Of a DNA stretch of 64,000 nt, positions 55,232-64,000 are shown piece after piece. The notes under the pieces were generated by a model that was not told the DNA's origin, did not search any database, and saw only the letters and a list, made by a program, of their open reading frames with translations. The stretch comes from Nitrobacter hamburgensis X14. GTDB lineage: Bacteria > Pseudomonadota > Alphaproteobacteria > Rhizobiales > Xanthobacteraceae. Position 1 is the stretch's first letter, and each line of letters opens with the position of its first letter. The stretch is taken from positions 730,001 through 794,000 of the forward strand of contig NC_007964.1 of NCBI RefSeq assembly GCF_000013885.1, read 5' to 3'. A program made the position numbers and the translations under genes.

Positions 55232-58200
55232 ATGCGGTTTCCCCATTTCTTCATCGACAGGCCGATCTTCGCGAGCGTGGTTTCAATTATCCTGACGCTT
55301 GTCGGCGTGATCGCCCTTCGCGCGCTACCGATCACTGAATTTCCTGAAATCGCTCCGCCGACTATCGAGGTGACGGCAACCTATGCTGGTGCTGCGGCCG
55401 ATATCGTGGCCGAGACTGTCGCCTCGCCGATAGAGCAGGAGATCAACGGCGTCGACAACATGATTTATATGGTGTCGCAATCGACCGGCGACGGCACGAC
55501 AAAGATTGACGTAGTCTTCAAGCCCGGCACGAATATCGACGATGCGCAGGTGCTGGTGCAGAACCGGGTCTCGATCGCGTCGCCGCGTTTGCCGGAAGAG
55601 GTGCAGCGTGTCGGTGTGACCGTCAAGAAAAAATCACCTGACCTGATGATGGTGATTCATCTGATCTCACCCGACGGCGCGCTCGATCAATCGTATATTT
55701 CGAACTACGCGACCATCAATATCAAAGATGTGCTTACCCGTGTCGACGGGGTGGGTGATACGATCGTGTTTGGCGCGCGTGACTATTCCATGCGGATTTG
55801 GCTTGATCCGGCCAAAGTGCAATCGCGCGGTCTGACGGCGAGCGATGTGATCACCGCCTTGCGCGGCGCCAACATTCAGGTCGCCGCTGGCGCCATCAAT
55901 CAGCCGCCCGCGAAATCTCCGGTTGGATTCGAGGTGGCGGTGCAGACACTGGGTCGGCTGTCCAGTCCGGAGCAGTTTAGCGACATCATCGTCGCGACCG
56001 ATCAGGACGGCGGGGTGACGCGGGTGCGGGATATCGCTCGGGTTGAGCTTGGCGCGTATACCTACACCACGAACGCTTATCTCGATGGCAAGGTCGCGAC
56101 CGCAATCGGCATATTTCAGCGTCCCGGCTCAAATGCGCTTAAGACCGCCGCCGCTGTAATCGCAACGATGGACGAGCTTGCGAAGAACTTTCCCCCCGGT
56201 CTCGGCTACCGCATCGCATACAATACCACCGAATTCGTTCAGCAATCGGTCGACGAGGTGATCCGAACCTTGTTCGAGGCGCTTGTCCTGGTGGTGCTCG
56301 TCATCATCCTATTCTTGCAGACATGGCGTGCCGCGATCATTCCTGTGGTCGCTATTCCGGTGTCTTTGATCGGCACGTTCTTCGTGTTGGAGGCTTTTGG
56401 CTTCTCGCTGAACAACCTGACGCTCTTCGGGCTTGTCCTCGCCATTGGCATCGTCGTGGACGACGCTATCGTCGTGGTCGAGAACGTCGAACGTTATCTG
56501 CGTCAGGGCCTGAGCCCGCGCGAGGCTGCTCACAAAACCATGGATGAGGTTGGTGGCGCTTTGATCGCGATCGCGCTGGTCCTTTGCGCGGTGTTCATTC
56601 CCTCCGCATTCATCGCCGGTATTTCCGGCGCATTTTATCGGCAGTTCGCTCTCACCATCGTGTCCTCGACGATCATCTCGGCCATCGTGTCGTTGACACT
56701 GTCGCCGGCGTTGGCGGCACTGTTCCTGCGGCCGCATGGCCATGAACAAAAGCCGGGCTTCTGGATGACCGTCGGCCGGCCATTCAATGCCTTCTTTGCC
56801 GGATTCAACAGAGGCTTCGATAAGCTTTCGAGTGGCTATGCGGGATTGACCAGACGGGTGCTGCGAATCCTGGCGTTGATGCTGTTCGTCTATGCCGGCC
56901 TGATTGGCCTGACCTACTTCCAGTTCGCCCGCACGCCGTCTGGGTTCATCCCGCCGCTGGATCGCGGCTATTTCATCACGGCGATCACTTTGCCGCCGGG
57001 TTCTAGCCTCGAACGCACCGATGCCGTCATCCGCAAGGCATCGGACCTTCTGCTATCGCGGCCAGGCGTCGCCCACACCGTGACTTTCGCCGGGTTCGAC
57101 GGCGCGACTTTCACGAACGCTCCCAATTCCGGTGTTCTTTTCGTTACCCTTAAGCCTTTCGAGGAAAGGGTAAAAGAGAAGCTCAAGACTGAAACGATCC
57201 TTAATGATCTGCGAGCGCAGGTGCGAGCGTTGCGCGAGGCCTTCGTTCTGGTCATTCCACCGCCCTCGGTCCCCGGCATCGGAACGGGCGGCGGCTTTAA
57301 ACTCTATGTCCAGGATCGCGCTGGCCGCGGTCCGCGTGCGCTGGAGCGAGTCGTCGGCGCAATAACCGGCATGGCTAACCAGACCCCTGGGCTCGTTCAG
57401 GTCTTCACGCTGTTTAACGCCGCGACGCCACAGGTTTTTGCCGACATCGACCGCACAAAGGCCGAGATACTCGGTGTGCCGATCTCGCGTTTCTTCGACA
57501 CGCTGTCGACCTATATGGGCTCGACCTACGTCAATGACTTCAACATCCTGGGGCGCACCTATCGGGTGACTGCACAGGCCGACAATCCATTCCGGCTTTC
57601 GACGCGCGATGTGGAAGCCTTACGGACCCGTTCGAACGCATCGGAAATGGTGCCGCTCGGTGCGGTTGCAACTTTCAGCAATATCACCGGACCGTACCGC
57701 GTGCCGCGCTACAATCTTTTCCCCGCGGCTGAGGTGCAGGGTGCCACGACGCCCGGGTTTTCGACGGGGCAGGCGATTGCCTCAATGGAAAGTATTCTGG
57801 CCAAGAACTTGCCGTCCGGTTTTGGCTTCGAATGGACCGAGATCGCCCTGCAGGAGAAAGTTGCTGGCAATACCGCCGTCATCGCATTCAGCTTCGCGGT
57901 GGTGTTCGTGTTTCTGTTGCTGGCCGCGCAATACGAAAGTGTATTGCTGCCACTTGCGGTGATTTTGATTGTGCCGATGTGCCTGCTTGCCGCAGTCAGC
58001 GGCGTGCTGTTGCGCGGCATGGACAACAATATCCTGACTCAGATCGGCTTTGTCGTATTGATCGGCCTCGCCGCCAAGAATGCCATTCTTATCGTGGAAT
58101 TTGCACGCCAGGCGGAGGAGGGGGGCGCCAGTCGCTGGGATGCTGCGGTGCAAGCGGCGCGTACGCGGCTGCGCCCGATCCTGATGACGTCGCTCGCGTT

Positions 58201-58405
58201 CATCCTCGGCGTCGTGCCATTGGTGATTGCGACGGGGGCGGGTGCGGAACTCCGTCAGGCGCTCGGCACAGCGGTCTTCTTCGGCATGCTCGGCGTGACG
58301 CTGTTCGGTCTCGTGTTCACGCCTGTGTTCTATGTTCTGGTGCGCTGGATCGCGTCGATCTCCTTCCGCCGTGGCACGGCCGACACGACGCAAGATCCTT
58401 CATAA
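55232..58405 (+). CDS. RND multidrug efflux transporter (MexF/AcrB, HAE1 family)
   Basis: A 1057-aa proton-driven pump. The N-terminal helix HFFIDRPIFASVVSIILTLVG is followed by the porter domain, then the TM4 proton-relay aspartates in GIVVDDAIVVVENVERYL. A second porter domain and a final TM bundle (QIGFVVLIGLAAKNAILIVEFA, LRPILMTSLAFILGVVPLVIATGAG) complete it. Family motifs resemble MexF of MexEF-OprN, though substrate range cannot be predicted. It is operonic with the adaptor upstream. Confidence 0.93.
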   Translation: MRFPHFFIDRPIFASVVSIILTLVGVIALRALPITEFPEIAPPTIEVTATYAGAAADIVAETVASPIEQEINGVDNMIYMVSQSTGDGTTKIDVVFKPGTNIDDAQVLVQNRVSIASPRLPEEVQRVGVTVKKKSPDLMMVIHLISPDGALDQSYISNYATINIKDVLTRVDGVGDTIVFGARDYSMRIWLDPAKVQSRGLTASDVITALRGANIQVAAGAINQPPAKSPVGFEVAVQTLGRLSSPEQFSDIIVATDQDGGVTRVRDIARVELGAYTYTTNAYLDGKVATAIGIFQRPGSNALKTAAAVIATMDELAKNFPPGLGYRIAYNTTEFVQQSVDEVIRTLFEALVLVVLVIILFLQTWRAAIIPVVAIPVSLIGTFFVLEAFGFSLNNLTLFGLVLAIGIVVDDAIVVVENVERYLRQGLSPREAAHKTMDEVGGALIAIALVLCAVFIPSAFIAGISGAFYRQFALTIVSSTIISAIVSLTLSPALAALFLRPHGHEQKPGFWMTVGRPFNAFFAGFNRGFDKLSSGYAGLTRRVLRILALMLFVYAGLIGLTYFQFARTPSGFIPPLDRGYFITAITLPPGSSLERTDAVIRKASDLLLSRPGVAHTVTFAGFDGATFTNAPNSGVLFVTLKPFEERVKEKLKTETILNDLRAQVRALREAFVLVIPPPSVPGIGTGGGFKLYVQDRAGRGPRALERVVGAITGMANQTPGLVQVFTLFNAATPQVFADIDRTKAEILGVPISRFFDTLSTYMGSTYVNDFNILGRTYRVTAQADNPFRLSTRDVEALRTRSNASEMVPLGAVATFSNITGPYRVPRYNLFPAAEVQGATTPGFSTGQAIASMESILAKNLPSGFGFEWTEIALQEKVAGNTAVIAFSFAVVFVFLLLAAQYESVLLPLAVILIVPMCLLAAVSGVLLRGMDNNILTQIGFVVLIGLAAKNAILIVEFARQAEEGGASRWDAAVQAARTRLRPILMTSLAFILGVVPLVIATGAGAELRQALGTAVFFGMLGVTLFGLVFTPVFYVLVRWIASISFRRGTADTTQDPS

Positions 58406-58547
58406 CAGCGTCGTCGCCATGCCACGTTTAAATCGAAACATGCGCGCAGGCTTCGGGAGAACCGCTTTTGGCGTGAAGAGCGTCTTTTGCAGGCTCCAGC
58501 AGCCGCCGCAGCATCTGCTCCGCAGCGCGCCAGTTATTGTCTTTCGT

Positions 58548-58644
58548 ACGACGAAGGCGGCACATCGCAACCCGCTACGACAAACTACTCGCCAACTTCA
58601 TGGGCTTCGTCAAACTCGCCGCCATCGCCATCCGGCTCAAATAG
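58548..58644 (+). pseudogene. C-terminal fragment of an IS5-type transposase
   Basis: The frame ending TAG at 58642-58644 reads HIATRYDKLLANFMGFVKLA AIAIRLK, the C-terminal helix common to IS5-family transposases. The rest of the gene is absent and the end overlaps the acetyltransferase stop codon on the other strand. Confidence 0.6.
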
Positions 58645-59320
58645 TTAAATCGTCGCCACGGCCTAGCGAACGGGACGTGACGCACATTGGCGGGCGGCTC
58701 ATGAACCAGTTCGGCACTTCAAGAACGAGTTCCTGCTTGATCACAACAAAGCCGACACTCCGATAAAATGTCGCGTTGATTTCCAGATCCGTCTCCAGCC
58801 ATGCCGAGGCAGAGAGCGCATCCATACGCTGGCAGCAGTGCATCATTAAACGCCGCCCAATTCCGTGCCGCCGATATGCCGGCAGCACGGCCAAGGGACC
58901 GATGTGCCAGTGCGGCTCACGCGGGTCGTTCCGTTCCCAGGCAGCGAGCCAACGATGGACACGCAACAGAACCGCGGGCCGGATGCTGGTCAAGAGCGCG
59001 AGGCCAATGCGCAGCCTGCCACTCAGCGTTGGACGACACCGGCCGGGCTGGATCATGCCCAGCACGCCGATTAGTACACCATGCACGTAGGCGCCCAGCA
59101 CCTCCCCATTCGAATGGGCATAGCGAACCAAATGAAAAAGGAACCGTAACAGGCGCTGTCGTCGTCGATCAGGTTCATCGCCGAACACCCTGACATGCAA
59201 CGGATTGTCACGCATGCCGTGGGCCAGGATGGCCGCCGCCGCGTGCAGTTCGTCCGTCGTCAGCTTTCTGATCTCGACGGGAGAACGCTCATCAGACTGG
59301 CATTGTCGCCCTTGCGGCAT
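58637..59320 (-). CDS. GNAT family N-acetyltransferase
   Basis: A 227-aa acetyltransferase. The acetyl-CoA loop is LPAYRRHGIGRRLM (R-x-x-G-x-G/A), preceded by HIGPLAVLPAY and followed by WLETDLEINATFYRSVGFVV. The substrate is unknown. The first 15 residues may not be part of the protein; the first clear domain residues are VEIRKLTTDELHAA. It is convergent with the RND operon. Confidence 0.82.
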   Translation of the reverse strand: MPQGRQCQSDERSPVEIRKLTTDELHAAAAILAHGMRDNPLHVRVFGDEPDRRRQRLLRFLFHLVRYAHSNGEVLGAYVHGVLIGVLGMIQPGRCRPTLSGRLRIGLALLTSIRPAVLLRVHRWLAAWERNDPREPHWHIGPLAVLPAYRRHGIGRRLMMHCCQRMDALSASAWLETDLEINATFYRSVGFVVIKQELVLEVPNWFMSRPPMCVTSRSLGRGDDLTI

Positions 59321-59495
59321 CAGAGGTGCTCACCAAAGGAAACTCGACCGTTATAGTCGACATCATAAACGGTTCGCCCGAAAAGAACCTGCCCCTTTTC
59401 GGAAACGGCTTTCCGCGTCACGTTCTGCATACTCCAGACATGCTCGCAGAAACTGAGAGCGCGCCGGTTTCATTCGTGGCGAGGCGTAGGAAATC

Positions 59496-59681
59496 TTACC
59501 GCATATGTCCAAGACCGATCCCAAGCTTATTTGCCTTCTGACGCAACGAACCTTCGGTGCGTTTCATCTGCTTAGCGATCTTTGCGACCGGTGTTCTAGC
59601 TTTTGAATGAGCCTTGAGGGTCTTCAGTTCGTCTTTTGAAAAAAGTCTGCGAACAGGTTTTTTCTTGGCCTTCTTAGCCAT
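59496..59681 (-). CDS. small basic helix-turn-helix-like protein
   Basis: A 61-aa protein, very rich in Lys and Arg: MAKKAKKKPVRRLFSKDELK then LKAHSKARTPVAKIAKQMKR TEGSLRQKANKLGIGLGHMR. The second half predicts two or three helices resembling a SANT/Myb- or HTH-like DNA-binding unit. Close relatives of similar length are common in Bradyrhizobium. A double ATG at 59699 could give 67 aa. Confidence 0.65.
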   Translation of the reverse strand: MAKKAKKKPVRRLFSKDELKTLKAHSKARTPVAKIAKQMKRTEGSLRQKANKLGIGLGHMR

Positions 59682-59699
59682 TTGTTGGGCATCCATCAT

Positions 59700-60177
59700 T
59701 TGTTGGAATTGCCCGGTCTTACTAAGATAGCCTCGCGAAGTAAACCCGCGCGGGACGTAACAAAACAACGACACAAAGACTCCGACTTGGCGTACGCGGT
59801 AGTGTTTCCGATAGTCATGTTGATGTTTGGAGAATCGTGAAATTGCCGTGCCGCTCGATAAGCTGCCTCGAGCGATCAATTCAGTGCTTCCTTCGATTCA
59901 GCCAAAAGTCTTATGCGGTGGCGTCCCATTAAGGATTAGACTGTCTTCCGCGCCTTTGCTCCCGCATGGATGGGAAGGAGGCAGCGGTGGCTCGCGGCGC
60001 CGGACGCCGTTGGAGTTTTCCTCGGGTGATTCAAAGCTCCCTGAGGTTCAGGCGTTGCTGACGCACTTGCCGAGTCCAGATGTCGCACGCGTAAAACGTC
60101 GCGCATAGACCTCGGGGCGCGAGAAAATGAAGCACAGAGAAAGGGGGATGTATGTCTTGACATAGGTGGAGGAACAC
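59700..60177. other. intergenic region without a recognised gene
   Basis: About 480 bp between the small basic protein and the MFS gene. No coding similarity was seen on either strand. It ends in a strong ribosome-binding site (GGAGG) for the MFS gene. Confidence 0.4.
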
Positions 60178-61506
60178 ATGGCTATTCAAGTCCCTAGGGA
60201 TTTTCGCCGCGTGATCGTTGCCGCGTCGGTAGGAAACGTCATCGAATGGTACGACTTCTATATCTTCGGGAGTTTGGCCGCGGTTCTGTCGGTCAAGTTC
60301 TTTGAACAATCCCACCCGGTCGCAGCTCTGCTGAGTACGATCGCGCTGTTCACCGCCGGATTCCTGATCCGCCCACTGGGAGCGTTCCTCTTCGGATGGA
60401 TGGGCGATCGGATCGGCCGTAAGTACACGTTCCTTGTTACGCTGAGCGGAATGGGGTTGGGCACGGGTGCGATCGGATTGATCCCGACCTATGAGTCGAT
60501 CGGTCTGACCGCTGCCTTCCTGCTCTTCGGCTTGCGGATGATCCAGGGCCTGTGCCTTGGCGGCGAGTATGGCGGCGCTATCACCTATGTCGCCGAGCAT
60601 GTGCCGGACGAAAGTCGCGGCTACTACACCGGCTGGCTACAGACCTCTCCGACTCTCGGGATCGTGGTGTCGCTGGCCGTAATCATCGCCACGCGCACGT
60701 ATTTCGGCAATGAAGCATTCAACGCATGGGCGTGGCGCGTTCCGTTCCTGGTATCCTTCCTGCTGGTGGCCATCGCAATCTACATCCGGCTCCAGCTCCA
60801 GGAGACGCCGATTTTCGCGGAGATCAAGGCAAGGGGGCAGATGACCAGAAATCCGTGGAAGGAAGCCTTCCTCAGCTCCAACGTCAAATATGTTGGAATC
60901 GCCACCATCGTGCTGATCGGGCAAGGAGTGGTCTGGTACAGTGGTCAGTTCTGGGCGTTATACTTCCTGCAGCAGGTTTCCAAAGTGGACGCGTTGACCT
61001 CGGCCTACATCGTCGGAGCCGCGCTTCTCATTGCAACGCCGAGCTTGATCTTTTTTGGCTGGCTCTCCGACGTCATCGGCCGCAAGCCGGTGATCTTGGG
61101 AGGCATGTTACTCGCCGCGATCACCTACTATCCGCTGTATTTGTGGCTGGGAACGGTCACGCAGCCTGGCAACATCAACTATCCGATTGCGGTCTTCATC
61201 ATCTTCATCCTCGTTTGCTATGTCGGGATGGTGTATGGGCCGGTCGGGGCGTTCCTGGCGGAATACTTCCCCGGCAGGATTCGCTACACGTCGGTGTCGG
61301 TGCCGTATCACATCGGAAACGGCTGGGGTGGCGGATTGGTGCCGTTTATCACCTCGGCTGCCTTCGCGGCCACCGGCAACATCGGCTACGCGCTGATCTA
61401 CCCGATCGCGGTCCCTGCGGTGTGCTTCGTGCTTGCCCTCTTCTTGATGCCCGAAACCCGTAAAATAAGCATTTGGGAGCCGATAGAGCCCAGAACCGCA
61501 TCGTAA
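60178..61506 (+). CDS. MFS transporter, metabolite:H+ symporter (MHS) type
   Basis: A 442-aa 12-helix transporter. The N-terminal NVIEWYDFYIFGSLA and GWMGDRIGRKYT are the MHS/ShiA-ProP signatures, with GLCLGGEYGGAI in TM4-5. Candidate substrates are organic acids, shikimate or compatible solutes; the sequence does not choose. GGAGG six bases before the ATG at 60178 favours it over the GTG at 60166. Confidence 0.88.
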   Translation: MAIQVPRDFRRVIVAASVGNVIEWYDFYIFGSLAAVLSVKFFEQSHPVAALLSTIALFTAGFLIRPLGAFLFGWMGDRIGRKYTFLVTLSGMGLGTGAIGLIPTYESIGLTAAFLLFGLRMIQGLCLGGEYGGAITYVAEHVPDESRGYYTGWLQTSPTLGIVVSLAVIIATRTYFGNEAFNAWAWRVPFLVSFLLVAIAIYIRLQLQETPIFAEIKARGQMTRNPWKEAFLSSNVKYVGIATIVLIGQGVVWYSGQFWALYFLQQVSKVDALTSAYIVGAALLIATPSLIFFGWLSDVIGRKPVILGGMLLAAITYYPLYLWLGTVTQPGNINYPIAVFIIFILVCYVGMVYGPVGAFLAEYFPGRIRYTSVSVPYHIGNGWGGGLVPFITSAAFAATGNIGYALIYPIAVPAVCFVLALFLMPETRKISIWEPIEPRTAS

Positions 61507-61685
61507 CAAAGCCAACTGTGTGCAGGACCGCCGGGCCCCGCACACCCTTTCACGGCTCGGCAAATCAGCGTCAACCGCTGAGACCAAATCGAGCCTCAGC
61601 TTTTTACGCACCACGCCGGCCAAAAATCCGCGTACGGAATTGATGCAATCGCGGCGGATTGACCGCTCGTGGGAAGTTTTATCTT

Positions 61686-61713
61686 TAATATGACTGACTA
61701 GTCAGTCATATTA
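61686..61713. promoter_or_regulatory. 28-bp perfect palindrome, probable TetR operator
   Basis: Half-site TAATATGACTGACT (61686-61699) is followed directly by its exact complement. It ends 5 bp before the ATG of the TetR gene. Size, symmetry and position are those of a TetR-type operator and imply autorepression of the operon. Confidence 0.8.
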
Positions 61714-61718
61714 GTCCG

Positions 61719-62441
61719 ATGAAAGCTGTAAAATCGGAACGACGAAAGACCGCTACCGCGAGCTCCGCCAATGGCCGATCTGCCACTGGCAAGGCCGGTG
61801 CGACGATGTCCACACAAACCGGCACAACGGCCAAACCCCCAAACCGTGCAGCGGGCGTGGCGCAGCGGCGCGCGGCGATCATCGCGGCGGCCCTTGATGA
61901 ATTCACCGCGCGTGGTTTTGCTGCCACCCGTCTGGACGACGTGGCAAAGCGGGCAGGGGTCGCCAAAGGCACGATTTATCTGCACTTCAAGGACAAGGAG
62001 GCGCTGTTCCAGGACCTGGTGAGAACGGCGCTCGTGCCGCTGATCGGAAATCTGACGGCCGTGCCTGCTGCTGGTGGATCGGTACGCGAGATGCTCGAAC
62101 GCTTTGCCGAGGCTTTTGTGCGCGATGTTGCCGAGACCAAGCGCGGCGATATCGTTCGCTTGATCATGGCGGAGGGCACACGCTTTCCGTCGCTCGCCGA
62201 TTTCTACTTTCGTGAAGTCGTTTCGCGCGGCCTCGCGGGCATGCGCAAGCTGATCGAGTACGGTATCGCGCGCGGAGAAATCCGCAATGCGCGCCTTGCC
62301 GATTTTCCCCAGATCGTCGTCGCGCCTGCCATGATCGCCGTGATGTGGCAGGGCCTGTTCGTCCGGCATGCGCCGCTCGATGCCGTGGCGATGCTGAAGG
62401 TCCATCTCGATCTGATTTTTGGCGAACGGAGAGTTTCATGA
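61719..62441 (+). CDS. TetR/AcrR family transcriptional regulator
   Basis: A protein of about 240 aa. The DNA-binding helix-turn-helix is RRAAIIAAALDEFTARGFAATRLDDVAKRAGVAKGTIYLHFKDKEAL at residues 48-95. The remainder is the ligand-binding C-terminal domain. A basic Ala/Ser-rich N-terminus of about 45 residues precedes it; ATG 61806 would give a shorter protein. Gene order TetR-HlyD-ABC resembles the CecR-YbhGFSR drug-export operon of E. coli. The stop overlaps the next ATG (ATGA). Confidence 0.9.
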   Translation: MKAVKSERRKTATASSANGRSATGKAGATMSTQTGTTAKPPNRAAGVAQRRAAIIAAALDEFTARGFAATRLDDVAKRAGVAKGTIYLHFKDKEALFQDLVRTALVPLIGNLTAVPAAGGSVREMLERFAEAFVRDVAETKRGDIVRLIMAEGTRFPSLADFYFREVVSRGLAGMRKLIEYGIARGEIRNARLADFPQIVVAPAMIAVMWQGLFVRHAPLDAVAMLKVHLDLIFGERRVS

Positions 62442-63211
62442 CCCCGCAGCGCGTCATCGTGCGCGCCAGCGCCGCGTTGGCGCTGGCGGTCCTCGTTGCC
62501 GGCTGCGGCCAGAAGTTGCCGCCGGGCTATCAGGGCTGGGTCGAGGCCGACATGATTTTTGTCAGTCCCGACGAGAGTGGCCGCGTCACCAAGCTGAATG
62601 TGCGCGAGGGCGACGCTATCGAGGTCGGCGCACCGCTCTATTCGGTCGACGATGACCTGCAGCAGGCCGATCTCAATCAGAACAAGGCGACGCTGGCGAA
62701 TGCGCAGCAGACTTATGACCGCGCGGCATCGCTGAGGAGGACCGGCGCCGGCACGCAGGCGAGTCTGGATTCCGCCATCTCGGCGCTGCGTGTCGCCGAG
62801 GCGCGGGTCAACACCTCGCAGACGCGGCTGTCGCGGCGCAAGGGCTTTGCACCGGTTGCAGGGACTATCCAGCAAATCTATTTTCGCGAAGGCGAGATGG
62901 TGCCGGCGCAACGGCCGGTGCTGTCGATCATGCCGCCGGGCAACATGAAGATCCGGTTTTTCGCGCCGGAGCCGGATTTGCCGAAACTCAGGGTCGGGCA
63001 AGACGTCCACATCACCTGTGACAACTGTGCGTCCGATCTGGCGGCAAAGATTTATTTCATCGCCACCCAGGCCGAGTACACACCGCCGGTGATCTACAGC
63101 CTCGAGGAGCGCAATAAGCTGGTGTTCCTGATTCAGGCGCGGCCCAACAGGCCGGACAGTCTCCGCATCGGGCAGCCGATCACCGTTCAACTCGACGCCG
63201 CGACACACTGA
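62438..63211 (+). CDS. HlyD-family membrane-fusion lipoprotein (YbhG-like)
   Basis: A 257-aa periplasmic adaptor. A lipobox VAGC ends the signal peptide at residue 23. A short helical hairpin (DLNQNKATLANAQQTYDRAASL) is flanked by lipoyl-like halves (GWVEADMIFVSPDESGRVTKL; FAPVAGTIQQIYFREGEMVP). It would connect the ABC permeases encoded downstream with the outer membrane. It is translationally coupled to the TetR gene; the ABC ATPase follows after 10 bp. Confidence 0.87.
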   Translation: MTPQRVIVRASAALALAVLVAGCGQKLPPGYQGWVEADMIFVSPDESGRVTKLNVREGDAIEVGAPLYSVDDDLQQADLNQNKATLANAQQTYDRAASLRRTGAGTQASLDSAISALRVAEARVNTSQTRLSRRKGFAPVAGTIQQIYFREGEMVPAQRPVLSIMPPGNMKIRFFAPEPDLPKLRVGQDVHITCDNCASDLAAKIYFIATQAEYTPPVIYSLEERNKLVFLIQARPNRPDSLRIGQPITVQLDAATH

Positions 63212-63221
63212 GGGCCGCGCC

Positions 63222-64000
63222 ATGAGTCAGGCAGCCATGAAAGCATCCGACATTGCGATCGAGGTTTCCGGCCTGTCGAAGTCGTTCAACGGCCGCGAGG
63301 TCGTGCACGATCTGTCCATGCAGGTGAAGCGCGGAATGGTCTACGGCTTCCTTGGTCCCAACGGCTCGGGCAAGACCACCACCATCCGGATGCTTTGCGG
63401 ACTACTGACGCCGGACAGCGGCGAGGGCACCTGCCTCGGCTATGACATCCGCCGCGACGCCGACAAGATCAAGCGCCGGGTCGGCTACATGACCCAGCGT
63501 TTCAGCCTGTATCAGGACCTGTCGGTACGCGAGAACCTGGAGTTCGTCGCACGGCTCTATGGCATGCGCGATGCGCCAGGCGCGGCGCGGGCCATGATCA
63601 GGCGGCTCGGTCTTGACGGCCGCGAGGAGCAGCTTGCGGGCGAATTGTCCGGCGGGTGGAAGCAGCGACTTGCGCTCGGCGCCTGCACGCTGCCGAACCC
63701 GCAACTCCTTCTGCTCGACGAGCCGACCGCCGGCGTTGATCCCAAGGCACGGCGCGAATTCTGGAACGAGATTCATGCGCTGGCGGCGGATGGCCTGACG
63801 GTGCTGGTATCGACGCACTACATGGACGAGGCCGAACGCTGTCACGAGATCGCCTACATCGCCTATGGTCATCTACTGGTGCATGGCACCGTGGACGACG
63901 TCATCGCAAAGTCTGCGCTGACCACCTACACGGTCGCGGGCGGCGATCTCAAGGAGCTGTCGGCCGAGCTCGCAGGCAAGCCGGGCATCGACATGGCTGC
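63222..64000 (+). CDS. ABC transporter ATP-binding protein (partial, runs off the window)
   Basis: The first 259 residues are visible; the gene continues past the right end. Walker A is GPNGSGKTTT (about residue 46), the signature is LSGGWKQRLALG, Walker B is LLLLDEPTAGVDP, followed by STHYMDEAERC. The ABC-2 type (drug or polymer export, YbhF-like) is likely from the sequence and operon. A second ATPase domain or permeases should lie beyond 64000. Confidence 0.9.
   Translation, partial: MSQAAMKASDIAIEVSGLSKSFNGREVVHDLSMQVKRGMVYGFLGPNGSGKTTTIRMLCGLLTPDSGEGTCLGYDIRRDADKIKRRVGYMTQRFSLYQDLSVRENLEFVARLYGMRDAPGAARAMIRRLGLDGREEQLAGELSGGWKQRLALGACTLPNPQLLLLDEPTAGVDPKARREFWNEIHALAADGLTVLVSTHYMDEAERCHEIAYIAYGHLLVHGTVDDVIAKSALTTYTVAGGDLKELSAELAGKPGIDMA

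Overview
The window is high-GC chromosomal DNA of an alphaproteobacterium, most likely from the Bradyrhizobium/Nitrobacter/Rhodopseudomonas/Afipia group (Nitrobacteraceae). The evidence is a SAM-II riboswitch ahead of metX, a Caulobacter-type flagellar block with flbD and sciP, PmtA and OlsB membrane-lipid enzymes, BA14K and TIGR02302 proteins, and a dispersed family of about 105-bp palindromic repeats that I associate with this group. The genus assignment is inference; no rRNA is present.

Left part, 1-41 kb, is mostly core genome. It runs from a Rieske/FAD oxidoreductase, a methylguanine methyltransferase and a TIGR02302 membrane protein, through a response regulator and zinc-ribbon protein divergent from ftsE-ftsX, to a YdcF protein, a PlsC acyltransferase, a ChaC cyclotransferase and a DUF2125 protein. 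An aromatic amino-acid operon (chorismate mutase, hisC, tyrC; minus strand) faces away from metX-metW (plus strand), which follows a SAM-II riboswitch and an intrinsic terminator with a competing antiterminator. Then come a His-rich secreted CHAP-like protein, a MOSC protein, clpB, and a sulfur block of cysJ, cysI and a metB-like gene. After a BA14K protein and a RecD-like helicase comes the flagellar block (fliK, flgD, sciP, then fliF-fliG-fliH-fliN-flbD, all minus), then mnmA, pmtA and a tRNA-Met.

Middle part, about 41.3-59.5 kb, is a worn accessory zone directly downstream of tRNA-Met. It holds an integrase N-terminal remnant, IS630 and IS5 fragments, one complete IS5-family element flanked by CTAG, and broken genes: a second pmtA, trypsin-like protease pieces on opposite strands, a LysR N-terminus and a frameshifted conserved protein. 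Intact genes among them include ornithine-lipid acyltransferases (olsA-like/olsB), a YagE-family protein, a SulP transporter paired with a ParB-like protein, an NTF2-like protein, a DoxX protein, an Old Yellow Enzyme and an RND efflux pair.

Right part, 60-64 kb, holds an MHS-type MFS transporter and a TetR-HlyD-ABC exporter operon running off the window. A perfect 28-bp palindrome immediately precedes the TetR gene and is the likely autoregulatory operator. I found no CRISPR array and no unambiguous new system. The most informative signals are the riboswitch-terminator architecture, the repeats that supply stop codons to neighbouring genes, the SulP/ParB-like pair, and the decay zone next to the tRNA.
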